From NCBI GenBank assembly GCA_015061085.1, contig SUXG01000001.1, positions 124,001 to 188,000 on the forward strand: DNA of 64,000 nucleotides, given 5' to 3'. The stretch's first letter is position 1; each line of letters begins with the position of its first letter. The notes below the pieces were generated by a model, which worked only from the letters and a program-made list of their open reading frames with translations, searched no databases and had not been told where the DNA came from. The translations under genes were made by a program, and so were the position numbers. The stretch is from Bacteroidales bacterium (GTDB taxonomy: Bacteria > Bacteroidota > Bacteroidia > Bacteroidales > Muribaculaceae). Of this stretch, positions 9,621 through 17,402 are shown in pieces.

Positions 9621-9663
9621 GAAATTTGTATTTGGTATTATTATTGTTGTTAAGTTTAGAGTT

Positions 9664-9671
9664 GCAAATAT
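9664..9671 (-). promoter_or_regulatory. -7 box of the GLUG-repeat protein gene
   Basis: TATATTTG on the minus strand, 43 bases before the chosen ATG. A clear -33 TTTG was not found at the expected distance. Confidence 0.5.
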
Positions 9672-9801
9672 AGTAATTTTTTCATTATATCGCTGACTTT
9701 GTCCTATTGAAATATTGCTTGACAACAAATAATTGCTACTAATGATTAATCTTTTGACTCAATTGATTGTCAGTTATATAAATTTAACTAACACCGATAG
9801 A

Positions 9802-10179
9802 ATGATGAAACGTCTATTAATACTTTCACTATCCCTTATTATAGGATTTGCATTATCAGCGTATGCCAATAATTCTCAACCATCCTACCCCGGAGGAGAA
9901 GAGGCTTTGAGAAACTATTTGTCGGAAAATATTCAATATCCTCCGATGGCAGCCGAGATGGGAATCGAAGGTGTTGTGACAGTGGAATTTATGGTCAAGG
10001 CTGACGGCTCAATTGGCGATGCAAAGATTGTCAGAATGGTCGATCCTGATCTCGAAGAAGAGGCTTTGCGTGTCGTGATGAATATGCCTCGTTGGAATCC
10101 GGCTTCTAAGGATGGGGTGCCTGCTGATGCCTGGTTTAGTTTGCCGATTAAATTCATATTGCCGACTGCAGAAAATTAG
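9802..10179 (+). CDS. secreted TonB C-terminal domain protein
   Basis: A protein of 125 residues from the ATG at 9802 (or 124 from the adjacent ATG), chosen because a signal peptide begins there; the frame stays open upstream but that part is not signal-like. After the signal peptide (about residues 1-22) the rest is a TonB C-terminal domain: YPGGEEALRNYLSENIQYPP, then GIEGVVTVEFMVKADGSI, and a closing region with RWNPASKDGVP. Full TonB proteins have an N-terminal membrane anchor and a proline-rich spacer, both absent here, so this is likely a periplasmic stand-alone domain rather than a working energy transducer. It is divergent from the GLUG-repeat gene, and a terminator follows. Confidence 0.8.
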   Translation: MMKRLLILSLSLIIGFALSAYANNSQPSYPGGEEALRNYLSENIQYPPMAAEMGIEGVVTVEFMVKADGSIGDAKIVRMVDPDLEEEALRVVMNMPRWNPASKDGVPADAWFSLPIKFILPTAEN

Positions 10180-10187
10180 AAAACAAA

Positions 10188-10220
10188 AAAGTTTGCCGAC
10201 AACATCTTTTGGCAAACTTT
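10188..10220. terminator. bidirectional terminator between the TonB-C gene and proC
   Basis: Ten-base arms 10188-10197 and 10211-10220 with A-rich flank on the left and T-rich flank on the right; it serves the converging genes on both strands. Confidence 0.8.
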
Positions 10221-10247
10221 TCTATTTTTAAGCGTTTAAGAGAATTC

Positions 10248-11030
10248 TTATTTGGAGGCTTTAAGTCCTTGGACTACTGCATTTGTAAATCCATGAGCTT
10301 CCATGGCGTTTAGCCCTTTTATGGTTATTCCTCCGGGCGTAGTTACTTTGTCGATTTCTGATTCCGGATTATTGCCGGTGGCTTCAAGCAATTCGACGGC
10401 GCCTCTGAGAGTTTGCAGAACATATTCTTTCGCATGATTAGGATAGATGCCCAATTCGACCCCGCCTTCTGTCGCAGCACGCACATATCTCATTGCGAAT
10501 GCTATTCCGCAGGAGCATAAAGCTGTGGCGGCAGGCATCAATCGCTCTTCAATGATTGCACAGCGCCCTAATGCGTCAAATATTGATTTGACCTGTGCGA
10601 TTTGCTCCGATGTGGCATTTTCGTTGTGGCAAATAAATGTCATGCTTTGACCGACGGATATTGCTGTGTTCGGCATCGCTTGGAAAATAGAAGCCTTTGT
10701 CTCGCAAGGTAGAAAAGAGGCGATTTGCCCTAACGAGATTCCTGCTGCTACTGAGACTAAAATTGTGTGCTTGAAATTTACTTGCTCTGTAATTTCGTTT
10801 AAAACGCTTTCAATCAGCCAAGGCTTTACTGCTAAAAGGACAATGTCTGCATTTTCGATAGCTTTGCAATTGTCGGTAAAAGTCTCAGTCTGAGAAAATT
10901 CTTTTTTTATGGCATCTAATTTTGTTGTGCTTGGATTTGATATAGCGATAGAAATATCTTGGCGGATAGAAGATAATCCGCGAGCAATGGCTCCACCCAT
11001 ATTTCCTGCACCGATGATTGATAATTTCAT
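10248..11030 (-). CDS. proC: pyrroline-5-carboxylate reductase
   Basis: Last step of proline synthesis: reduces pyrroline-5-carboxylate with NAD(P)H in the cytoplasm. The N-terminus IIGAGNMGGAIARGL (residues 5-19) is the Rossmann dinucleotide-binding loop; LAVKPWLIESVL (about 66-77) and the C-terminal VTTPGGITIKGL (about 229-240) match the conserved family segments, the latter lining the active site. Length, 260 residues, is normal. It begins 28 bases after the polA stop on the same strand, so polA and proC are probably one transcript, ending at the hairpin at 10188-10220. Confidence 0.95.
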   Translation of the reverse strand: MKLSIIGAGNMGGAIARGLSSIRQDISIAISNPSTTKLDAIKKEFSQTETFTDNCKAIENADIVLLAVKPWLIESVLNEITEQVNFKHTILVSVAAGISLGQIASFLPCETKASIFQAMPNTAISVGQSMTFICHNENATSEQIAQVKSIFDALGRCAIIEERLMPAATALCSCGIAFAMRYVRAATEGGVELGIYPNHAKEYVLQTLRGAVELLEATGNNPESEIDKVTTPGGITIKGLNAMEAHGFTNAVVQGLKASK

Positions 11031-11058
11031 TTGATAGTCGTTTAAATTTGATCGTTGA

Positions 11059-13842
11059 TTAGTGTGCTGTCAGCCAGTTAGGACCTGTGCCACACGATGC
11101 AGTGAGGCTGACGCGACCATTGTAGGCGTTCTGCATATTTCGGCATACAAGTTCTTTGACAATTTCTAATTCTTGAGGGAGGACATCAAAATTCAATTCG
11201 TCATGCACTTGCATAATCATTTTCGATTTCAAACCTCGTTTGGCAATCTCGTCGAAAATATTGACCATTGCAATTTTGATTATGTCGGCGGCAGATCCTT
11301 GTATCGGAGCATTGATTGCATTTCGTTCGGCATATCCTCTCACTACGGCATTTCGGCTATTGATGTCGGGGAGCATGCGTTTACGACCTTTGATTGTTGT
11401 CACATATCCGTTTTCTCTTGCTTTTTCAATTGCCTCGCTCATGTATTGTTGTACGGTAGGGAATGTTTCGAAATATCCGTCGATGAGTTTTTTCGCTTCT
11501 GCGCGTGGAATGCCGAGTCGTGATGCAAGACCAAAGGCTGAAATGCCGTAAAGAATTCCGAAATTGGCTGTTTTTGCATTTCTGCGCTGTGTCGCAGTCA
11601 CGTTTTCCAATGGCGTTTTGTAGATTTTTGCTGCCGTAATGGCGTGAATATCTTTGTCGTTGGCAAAGGCATCAAGCATTACCTTGTCGTTTGAAAAATC
11701 AGCCACAAGCCGAAGCTCAATCTGAGAATAATCGGCAGATAAAAATGTGTGTCCTTCATCGGCGATAAATGCTCGACGGATTTCACGACCAATTTCATCG
11801 CGAACAGGGATGTTTTGCAGATTAGGATCGGTTGAAGAAAGACGACCGGTAGCTGTAACTGTCTGATTGTAAGTGGTGTGGATTTTGCCTGTCGTCGGAT
11901 TTATTGTGTTGGGCAACGCATTAAGATAAGTGCTTAGCAACTTTTTGAGTTGGCGATACTCTAATATTTTATTGACCACGGGGTGGAGGTGTGATATTTT
12001 TTCAAGCACCTCTTCGCTTGTGGAATATTGTCCTGTCTTGGTTTTCTTTGCTTTAGGATCAAGTTTAAGTTTGTCGAATAATATTTCGCCTACTTGTGCC
12101 GGAGATCCAATGTTGAAAGTTTCTCCGACAAGAGCATGGATTTCGGTCTCTATGCTGTCAAGTCGTAATGTTAATGTTTCAGAAGCCTCGTTAAGAGCTG
12201 CGACGTCAATGCGAACTCCGGCAATTTCTATTTCAGCGAGTACGCGTGTCAATGGCAATTCGATTTCGTTGAGAAGCTCGGAGAGATTTTCTTTTTCAAT
12301 TGATTGTGATAATATGGGGTATAGGCGCATTGTTGCATCAGCCTGTTGGCATGCCCAATTGCTCAATTTGTCGATGTCTATCGATTGCATTGGGATTTGT
12401 TTTGCTCCTTTGGAACCTGCAATCTCGCTATAAGACACAAGCGAGAGGTTGAGGTATTGAAGTGCAAGATTATCGATGGAATGGCGTATTTCCGGTTGAA
12501 GCAGATAGTGGGCAATGGTGATGTCGTAATAATTTCTAATCGGTTCGGATGATGAAAGTCCTGAGTTGGAAATTATGACATAGTCACGCTTCGTTTGGCT
12601 GCTGACTACCTTAATCTTCTCATTGGCATGTAGAGAAATGATAAATTCTTTCGCTCCGGTTATGGCGTTGTCGATATAATAGGTCTTGCCATTGTGTAGA
12701 GCTAAAGCTGTTCCGACCCATTGCGCAGTCATGTCGGAGTCGCCTTGAGCCACGATGAAAACGGCACATTTGCCCGACTCGGCAATAAAACGTTCAATTT
12801 CCCCGATTTCATCGGAGTTTTTTATGATGTGATAATTTTGGGTATTTATTTCGTAAATTTCCGATTTCATCGGGGTTTTTGGCTCATCTTCCGAGATATC
12901 GTCGAATAGTGAGCCTTGAATAGCTTGTGATGGTTGCGCTGAAATCTTTGAAGCAGAATCAGTGTCGTTTTTCTTTGCTATTTTATCAATCAAAGTCCGG
13001 AATTCAAGACGTCGGAAAATTGATGTTAGTTCTTCGATGTCGGCTTGTTGAAGTTTTAGCGAATCAATGTCGCAATCGATAGGTACGTCGGTTTTAATTG
13101 TGGCGAGGAACTTTGAGAAAATTATTTGTTCTTTGTTGTCTTCGACCTTTTTCTTGAGGGCACCTTTTAGACTATCAGTGTTCTCAATCAGATTTTCAAT
13201 GGAGCCAAAATCATTGATAAGTTTGATGGCTGTCTTTTCTCCGACACCGGGACATCCCGGAATGTTATCGACTTTGTCGCCCATAAGAGCAAGTAGGTCG
13301 ATGACCTTGTCCGGCGAACTGATTTCGTATCGTTCGCACACTTCTTTGGCGCCTCTGATTTCAAATTCGCCACCTCGATAGCCCGGTTTGTATTGGAATA
13401 CATTGTCAGAAACTAATTGGCCGAAGTCCTTGTCGGGAGTCATCATGAACGTAGAGAAACCCTCATTGCCGGCTTTTGTAGCCAATGTCCCTATTACGTC
13501 ATCGGCTTCGTATCCCTCGATTTCGATTATGGGGATGCGATAAGCACGAATGATTTCTTTGATTATAGGTACTGATATTTTGATGTCTTCAGGTGTTGCT
13601 TCACGCTCTCCTTTGTATTCTTCAAATACTTCATGGCGGAAAGTCGGACCGGGAGGGTCAAAGCATATAGCAATGTGGGTAGGTTTTTCTTTACGCAGTA
13701 ATTCTTCCAGGGTGTTTACAAAACCAAAAATGGCCGATGTATTAAGACCGGTAGAGGTGATTCGTGGCATTTTGATTAAAGCATAATATGCTCTGAATAT
13801 CAAGGCGTATGCATCGAGAAGGAATAAGCGTTTTTGTTCCAT
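11059..13842 (-). CDS. polA: DNA polymerase I with eroded 3'-5' exonuclease motifs
   Basis: Fills gaps and removes RNA primers during replication and repair. The 927-residue protein has an N-terminal 5' nuclease (about 1-285, with YEADDVIG at 111-118 and the helix-hairpin-helix CPGVGEKTA at 197-205), a 3'-5' exonuclease-like domain (about 330-515) and the polymerase domain (520-927) with DYSQIELR (704-711) and QVHDEL (878-883). In the middle domain the Exo I motif, DxE in proofreading enzymes, reads AVFIVAQGD (360-368), and the Exo III motif YxxxD reads WACQQ (496-500); only the Exo II Asp (about 420) survives. Proofreading is therefore probably lost, as in several other Pol I enzymes. proC follows closely. 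Confidence 0.95.
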   Translation of the reverse strand: MEQKRLFLLDAYALIFRAYYALIKMPRITSTGLNTSAIFGFVNTLEELLRKEKPTHIAICFDPPGPTFRHEVFEEYKGEREATPEDIKISVPIIKEIIRAYRIPIIEIEGYEADDVIGTLATKAGNEGFSTFMMTPDKDFGQLVSDNVFQYKPGYRGGEFEIRGAKEVCERYEISSPDKVIDLLALMGDKVDNIPGCPGVGEKTAIKLINDFGSIENLIENTDSLKGALKKKVEDNKEQIIFSKFLATIKTDVPIDCDIDSLKLQQADIEELTSIFRRLEFRTLIDKIAKKNDTDSASKISAQPSQAIQGSLFDDISEDEPKTPMKSEIYEINTQNYHIIKNSDEIGEIERFIAESGKCAVFIVAQGDSDMTAQWVGTALALHNGKTYYIDNAITGAKEFIISLHANEKIKVVSSQTKRDYVIISNSGLSSSEPIRNYYDITIAHYLLQPEIRHSIDNLALQYLNLSLVSYSEIAGSKGAKQIPMQSIDIDKLSNWACQQADATMRLYPILSQSIEKENLSELLNEIELPLTRVLAEIEIAGVRIDVAALNEASETLTLRLDSIETEIHALVGETFNIGSPAQVGEILFDKLKLDPKAKKTKTGQYSTSEEVLEKISHLHPVVNKILEYRQLKKLLSTYLNALPNTINPTTGKIHTTYNQTVTATGRLSSTDPNLQNIPVRDEIGREIRRAFIADEGHTFLSADYSQIELRLVADFSNDKVMLDAFANDKDIHAITAAKIYKTPLENVTATQRRNAKTANFGILYGISAFGLASRLGIPRAEAKKLIDGYFETFPTVQQYMSEAIEKARENGYVTTIKGRKRMLPDINSRNAVVRGYAERNAINAPIQGSAADIIKIAMVNIFDEIAKRGLKSKMIMQVHDELNFDVLPQELEIVKELVCRNMQNAYNGRVSLTASCGTGPNWLTAH

Positions 13843-13911
13843 TTGAATCTTTATTTTTTGCTAAATTAGTAATTTCAAATGGAATAATCACAATAATTCC
13901 CAATTTTTCAC

Positions 13912-13919
13912 TATTTTTG
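13912..13919 (+). promoter_or_regulatory. -7 box of the polyprenyl synthetase gene
   Basis: TATTTTTG, 19 bases before the ATG at 13939; no clear -33 element at the proper distance. Confidence 0.45.
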
Positions 13920-13938
13920 CAAGATATTTTTAATTTGT

Positions 13939-14913
13939 ATGGTTAAGTTTGACTCGATACTCCAAACTCTTAAACCCGAATTGACAGCTCTCAATCGGAT
14001 TATTACAGAATCACTCAATGCAAATAATGCGTTGATGGATCAGATTATTGCGACATATCTAAAAACAAAAGGTAAGCAGATACGCCCTATATTAGTGATA
14101 TTGAGTGCAAAGATGCTTGGGGAAGTCAATAACCATGTGTTGTATGCAGGGGCTGCTTTGGAGATGCTTCACAACGCCTCGCTGATTCATGATGATGTGG
14201 TCGATGAGACAAAGTTGCGTCGAGGTGTGCCTACAATAAACAATACGTGGGATAATCATATCGCAGTGCTTGTCGGCGACTTCTTTGTATCGACAGCCTT
14301 GGCAGTCGGCATCCACACCGGTAGAATTTCAGTGCTTGGAGCATTGTCCGAATTGGGTAAAGAATTGTCATTAGGCGAGATTGACCAAATATGTAATGCA
14401 AAAGAGCGTCATCTCAACGAGAATGCTTATCTGTTGGTGATCAGAAAAAAAACGGCTTCATTATTTATGAAATGCGTCCAACTTGGAGCAGAAACAGGTG
14501 ATGCTCGTCCCGAAGACATAGCACCAATGGTGGAATATGCCGAATTGCTTGGATTGTGTTTCCAAATTAAAGATGATATTTTTGACTACTTCGAAGACGG
14601 AAAAATCGGTAAGCCGACAGGCAACGATTTGCGTGAAGGCAAAGTGACACTGCCATTGCTTTATGCTCTTAACCATGCTAAGGGAGACGATGCCAAAGAG
14701 ATGAACGAACTCATACAGCGTGGTGATCTCACTGAAGAAGAAATCGCTCGACTCATCGATTTTGCAAAACGCGAAGGAGGTATCGATTATGCCTACTCCA
14801 AGATGCTTGAAATGCAACGTCAGGCAGATGCGATAATTTGTCGCTATCCGGAAAGTGATGCACGCAAAGCATTCCGCGAAATTTTCGAATTTATCATACG
14901 CCGAGACAAATAG
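13939..14913 (+). CDS. all-trans polyprenyl diphosphate synthase
   Basis: Adds isopentenyl units to an allylic diphosphate to give a long-chain polyprenyl diphosphate, probably the menaquinone side chain. The first Asp-rich motif is LIHDDVVDE (about residues 81-89) and the second IKDDIFDYFED (about 212-222); the residues before them, GKQIRPILVI (45-54), are the conserved diphosphate-binding stretch. Length, 324 residues, fits octaprenyl or related synthases (IspB-like), but product length cannot be read safely from the sequence. rnhB begins four bases after the stop, so the two genes form an operon. Confidence 0.93.
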   Translation: MVKFDSILQTLKPELTALNRIITESLNANNALMDQIIATYLKTKGKQIRPILVILSAKMLGEVNNHVLYAGAALEMLHNASLIHDDVVDETKLRRGVPTINNTWDNHIAVLVGDFFVSTALAVGIHTGRISVLGALSELGKELSLGEIDQICNAKERHLNENAYLLVIRKKTASLFMKCVQLGAETGDARPEDIAPMVEYAELLGLCFQIKDDIFDYFEDGKIGKPTGNDLREGKVTLPLLYALNHAKGDDAKEMNELIQRGDLTEEEIARLIDFAKREGGIDYAYSKMLEMQRQADAIICRYPESDARKAFREIFEFIIRRDK

Positions 14914-14916
14914 TTT

Positions 14917-15522
14917 ATGCCATTGCTTCAATATCTTGAGCCGGGACGTATTGAGGTCGGATGTGATGAAGCCGGAAGAGGGTGTCTCGCCGGTCCCGTG
15001 GCGGCAGCAGCAGTAATTCTGCCTCCTGATTTCAGCAATGATTTACTAAATGATTCAAAGAAGCTGACCGAACGTCAGCGCAATTTGTTGCGCCCGATTA
15101 TTGAACGTGAGGCTTTGGCATGGTGTGTCGTGATGGTTTCTGCCGAAGAAATCGATAAAATCAATATCTTGAACGCTTCGATTGTCGGCATGCAACGTGC
15201 TATCGACGGACTTGCTGTCAGACCCGAACATATCCTCGTAGATGGTAATAAATTTAGACCGTATCAGGATATTACTTATACTACGATTGTCAAAGGAGAC
15301 GGTAAATTTATGTCGATAGCAGCGGCTTCCATTCTTGCCAAGACGCATCGTGATGAGTATATGGAGAGAATAGCCCGAGACTATCCTCAATATCAATGGA
15401 GTAAAAACAAGGGCTATCCGACAAAAGAGCATCGTGTCGCTATTCTTGAGCATGGCATCACAGAGCATCATCGTCGCACATTCGGACCATGCCTTCAGCC
15501 ATCCCTCTTCGATGAAATATAA
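14917..15522 (+). CDS. rnhB: ribonuclease HII
   Basis: Cleaves RNA embedded in RNA-DNA hybrids, including single ribonucleotides in DNA. The metal-binding acidic residues are visible: GCDEAGRGCLAGP (residues 8-20) gives the DE pair, ILVDGNKF (about 107-114) the next Asp, and KTHRDEYM (about 141-148) the last Asp region. The 201-residue length is normal. It is the second gene of an operon with the polyprenyl synthetase (three bases between stop and start). Confidence 0.95.
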   Translation: MPLLQYLEPGRIEVGCDEAGRGCLAGPVAAAAVILPPDFSNDLLNDSKKLTERQRNLLRPIIEREALAWCVVMVSAEEIDKINILNASIVGMQRAIDGLAVRPEHILVDGNKFRPYQDITYTTIVKGDGKFMSIAAASILAKTHRDEYMERIARDYPQYQWSKNKGYPTKEHRVAILEHGITEHHRRTFGPCLQPSLFDEI

Positions 15523-15860
15523 ATATCGGTTTCATTATCTCAATTTGGGACACACTGACTCAACGAGCGAGTGCGAACCAATAAAATATTTCAATTCTTT
15601 CGGTCTGTTTTGGTGCTATTGGGTAGCAATAGCGAAGTCGTTTGTTATAGAGTTCGTGCCACCCACGAGGCACAATGAGATTGATTGACACCGCAAAAAC
15701 ACAACAAGGTTGCAAATCAAAAAGAATGTTGCTACACCACGACTGTTGGTGCCAACGAGAGCAGAATGAAGTTTACTTCAATTATGCCGAGTGCAGCCCA
15801 ACTTGTGCGTAGCAAAGGTACAGTACATTCTCTATGCGTAAAATAAACAAGAAGCTATTC
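15523..15860. repeat. gene-free stretch with intergenic repeat copy A
   Basis: No credible gene. Positions 15650-15687 are identical over 38 bases to 16376-16413 on the other side of the next gene; inside is a short inverted repeat, GTGCC and GGCAC around eight bases. Further on, 15719-15739 and 15814-15843 resemble the two arms of a hairpin found compactly in copy B (16425-16474); here about 75 extra bases separate the arms. The rest shows no pattern I can name. Confidence 0.6.
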
Positions 15861-16289
15861 CTATTTGTTTGCTAAACTTTTCTTTAATATTGGCATTCGC
15901 TTAATAATATGACCAAGACTTATTCCTGTCATAACTATCCCTATACGATAATGCCATAGCCCCATTCCGCTATTAGCTCCATCAATAGCAACAATTAAAA
16001 TAATCCCTGTAATTGAAATAAAAATAAATATAACTGAAAGTATAGCCGTCACACGACTTTTGTTTCCAATCCCTTTCATCAACCAATTCTTATACCATCC
16101 CAGATGAGTGTTTATATGCATTATTCCGGCTATCAAAAAAGCCACACTTGAAATAGTATGTACAACAGCCCAAATATGCCACACTTCGTGAGGACAACGA
16201 GTTCCGGAAATATGCATTCCAAATCCCGAAATAGCTGTAATAAGAAACAATACTACAAGCCACCAATCAATTACAAATATCTTTTTCAT
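15861..16289 (-). CDS. DUF4405-like four-helix membrane protein
   Basis: A protein of 142 residues from the internal ATG, chosen over a TTG five codons upstream because it begins directly with a positively charged start of a membrane helix (MKKIFVIDWWLVVLFL). Four hydrophobic helices are visible. Histidines in or near helices (GMHIS, VWHIWAVVHT, IMHINTHLGW, GLWHYR) fit the DUF4405 family, which resembles the heme-binding cytochrome b561 fold, so a role in membrane electron transfer is possible. A TACCTTTG box on the minus strand ends a few bases before the ATG, so the leader is very short. The gene is isolated and flanked by two copies of one intergenic repeat. Confidence 0.7.
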   Translation of the reverse strand: MKKIFVIDWWLVVLFLITAISGFGMHISGTRCPHEVWHIWAVVHTISSVAFLIAGIMHINTHLGWYKNWLMKGIGNKSRVTAILSVIFIFISITGIILIVAIDGANSGMGLWHYRIGIVMTGISLGHIIKRMPILKKSLANK

Positions 16290-16375
16290 ATTACAAAGGT
16301 ACAAATAATTTCAAAATCGATATAGTTTTTTGTTGCTGTTTCCAATTTAAAGAGCTATAATCGCATCACCGAGAA

Positions 16376-16474
16376 GAGTTCGTGCCACCCACGAGGCACA
16401 ATGAGATTGATTGTTTTCATAAAAAAAGAATGTTACTATACCACAAAGGTACAGTAACATTCTATATGCGTAAA
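16376..16474. repeat. intergenic repeat copy B with hairpin
   Basis: The first 38 bases (16376-16413) equal 15650-15687. They are followed by a hairpin with arms near 16427-16440 and 16449-16463 (AGAATGTTACT paired with its complement) and then a tail, TATGCGTAAAA, shared with copy A. The hairpin sits just past the stop of the minus-strand gene at 16485 and may end its transcript. Confidence 0.65.
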
Positions 16475-16484
16475 AGACAATAAA

Positions 16485-17033
16485 TTATTTGACAGAGAAA
16501 CACAACATCTGAGCAGGTTTCTCATCTTTATTGTTTGGATTGAATATTAATAAACCATATTCACCCGGTTCTTCTATTAAGGGGAAAATCAAATAAGAAG
16601 ATGCACCATATCTCTTGGCATCGAATTGTTGGTCATTTATATTATTCCCCTCCTTAACTTGTCCTGTCAATATATTTATAGAAGACATTTCCATTTTTCT
16701 CTCTTTTTTCTTTTGTTGTAATTTTACAATACGCATAAAAGATGCTGGATCCTCCATGTTATTATTCATTCGAACTATTAGAGCAAATGGTTTACCACTT
16801 TCGATAACACAATTAGAAGTTTTGCCTTTAATTACTGCATGTACTTTGGGGCTAAAAGACCATTCACTTGGTCCTGAATAACTTACTGTAGAACGGTCAA
16901 GTTTTGTAACGATAGTATCGGAAGCTGAAAAGTTAGTGATTAGGACTCCCGAATTATTAAATTCTGGTTCAAATTTTTGTGACCAACAGCACAAATTAGA
17001 TATTAAAAATAAAGCAAAAAGAACTATTTTCAT
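16485..17033 (-). CDS. small secreted protein of unknown function
   Basis: A 182-residue protein that I do not recognise. It has a signal peptide (MKIVLFALFLISNLCCWSQ), after which the mature protein is soluble. The visible features are a lysine-rich patch (QQKKKERKMEM, about residues 105-115) and a C-terminal part that looks like a beta-sandwich strand series ending in AQMLCFSVK. There is no T9SS sorting domain. The phrase EEPGEYGLLIFNP resembles the closing strand of small domains that occur in outer-membrane or periplasmic proteins, but this is only an impression. It has its own -7 box (17053-17060) and is a single-gene unit. Confidence 0.7.
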   Translation of the reverse strand: MKIVLFALFLISNLCCWSQKFEPEFNNSGVLITNFSASDTIVTKLDRSTVSYSGPSEWSFSPKVHAVIKGKTSNCVIESGKPFALIVRMNNNMEDPASFMRIVKLQQKKKERKMEMSSINILTGQVKEGNNINDQQFDAKRYGASSYLIFPLIEEPGEYGLLIFNPNNKDEKPAQMLCFSVK

Positions 17034-17052
17034 GATACTAATATATTTTTCG

Positions 17053-17060
17053 CAAAGTTA
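17053..17060 (-). promoter_or_regulatory. -7 box of the gene at 16485-17033
   Basis: TAACTTTG on the minus strand, 19 bases before the ATG at 17033. Confidence 0.55.
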
Positions 17061-17402
17061 CAAAAACTTTCAGAACCAATAGCCTTTATTTTCTTTTTTG
17101 TTTTCAAACTTTGGTGGCGAAAATAGTTTTGCCGTGTCGGAGTTGTGCCACTCGGAAACTCTTCAGGATTATTGCAATTAGCAATGGCGAGGCGTTGAAG
17201 GTCGGGAAGAAGGTGAGAAATGAATTTTACGATGTCAATCATTCTGCATCGGTTGGTTGGCTTGTCGTGAATGAAATCCACAATTTGTGGTTTCATTTGA
17301 GTGACGATCCAATAGTGATTTTTTTTATTCAACGCATATACTTAAATGCAACGACAGCCACCCCATGAGAGGCAGCTGTCGCCAAAATACGCTAATCGGA
17401 AT
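17061..17402. other. gene-free stretch, possible decayed coding or repeat DNA
   Basis: Both strands hold open frames of 85-100 codons here (17030-17332 minus, 17111-17368 plus), but the minus frame runs through the promoter and start of the neighbouring gene and neither has a recognisable domain. An inverted repeat of seven bases (CGACAGC and GCTGTCG, near 17350-17380) lies between the stop of the large T9SS gene and this stretch, and may be its terminator, although no T-run follows. I treat the stretch as non-coding. Confidence 0.4.

Noticed and set aside
9802-10179. Full TonB energy transducer
   Set aside because: It has a cleavable signal peptide and lacks the membrane anchor and proline-rich spacer, so only a TonB C-terminal-like domain is claimed.
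17030-17332. 100-codon minus frame upstream of the small secreted protein gene
   Set aside because: It runs through that gene's -7 box and start; no recognisable domain.
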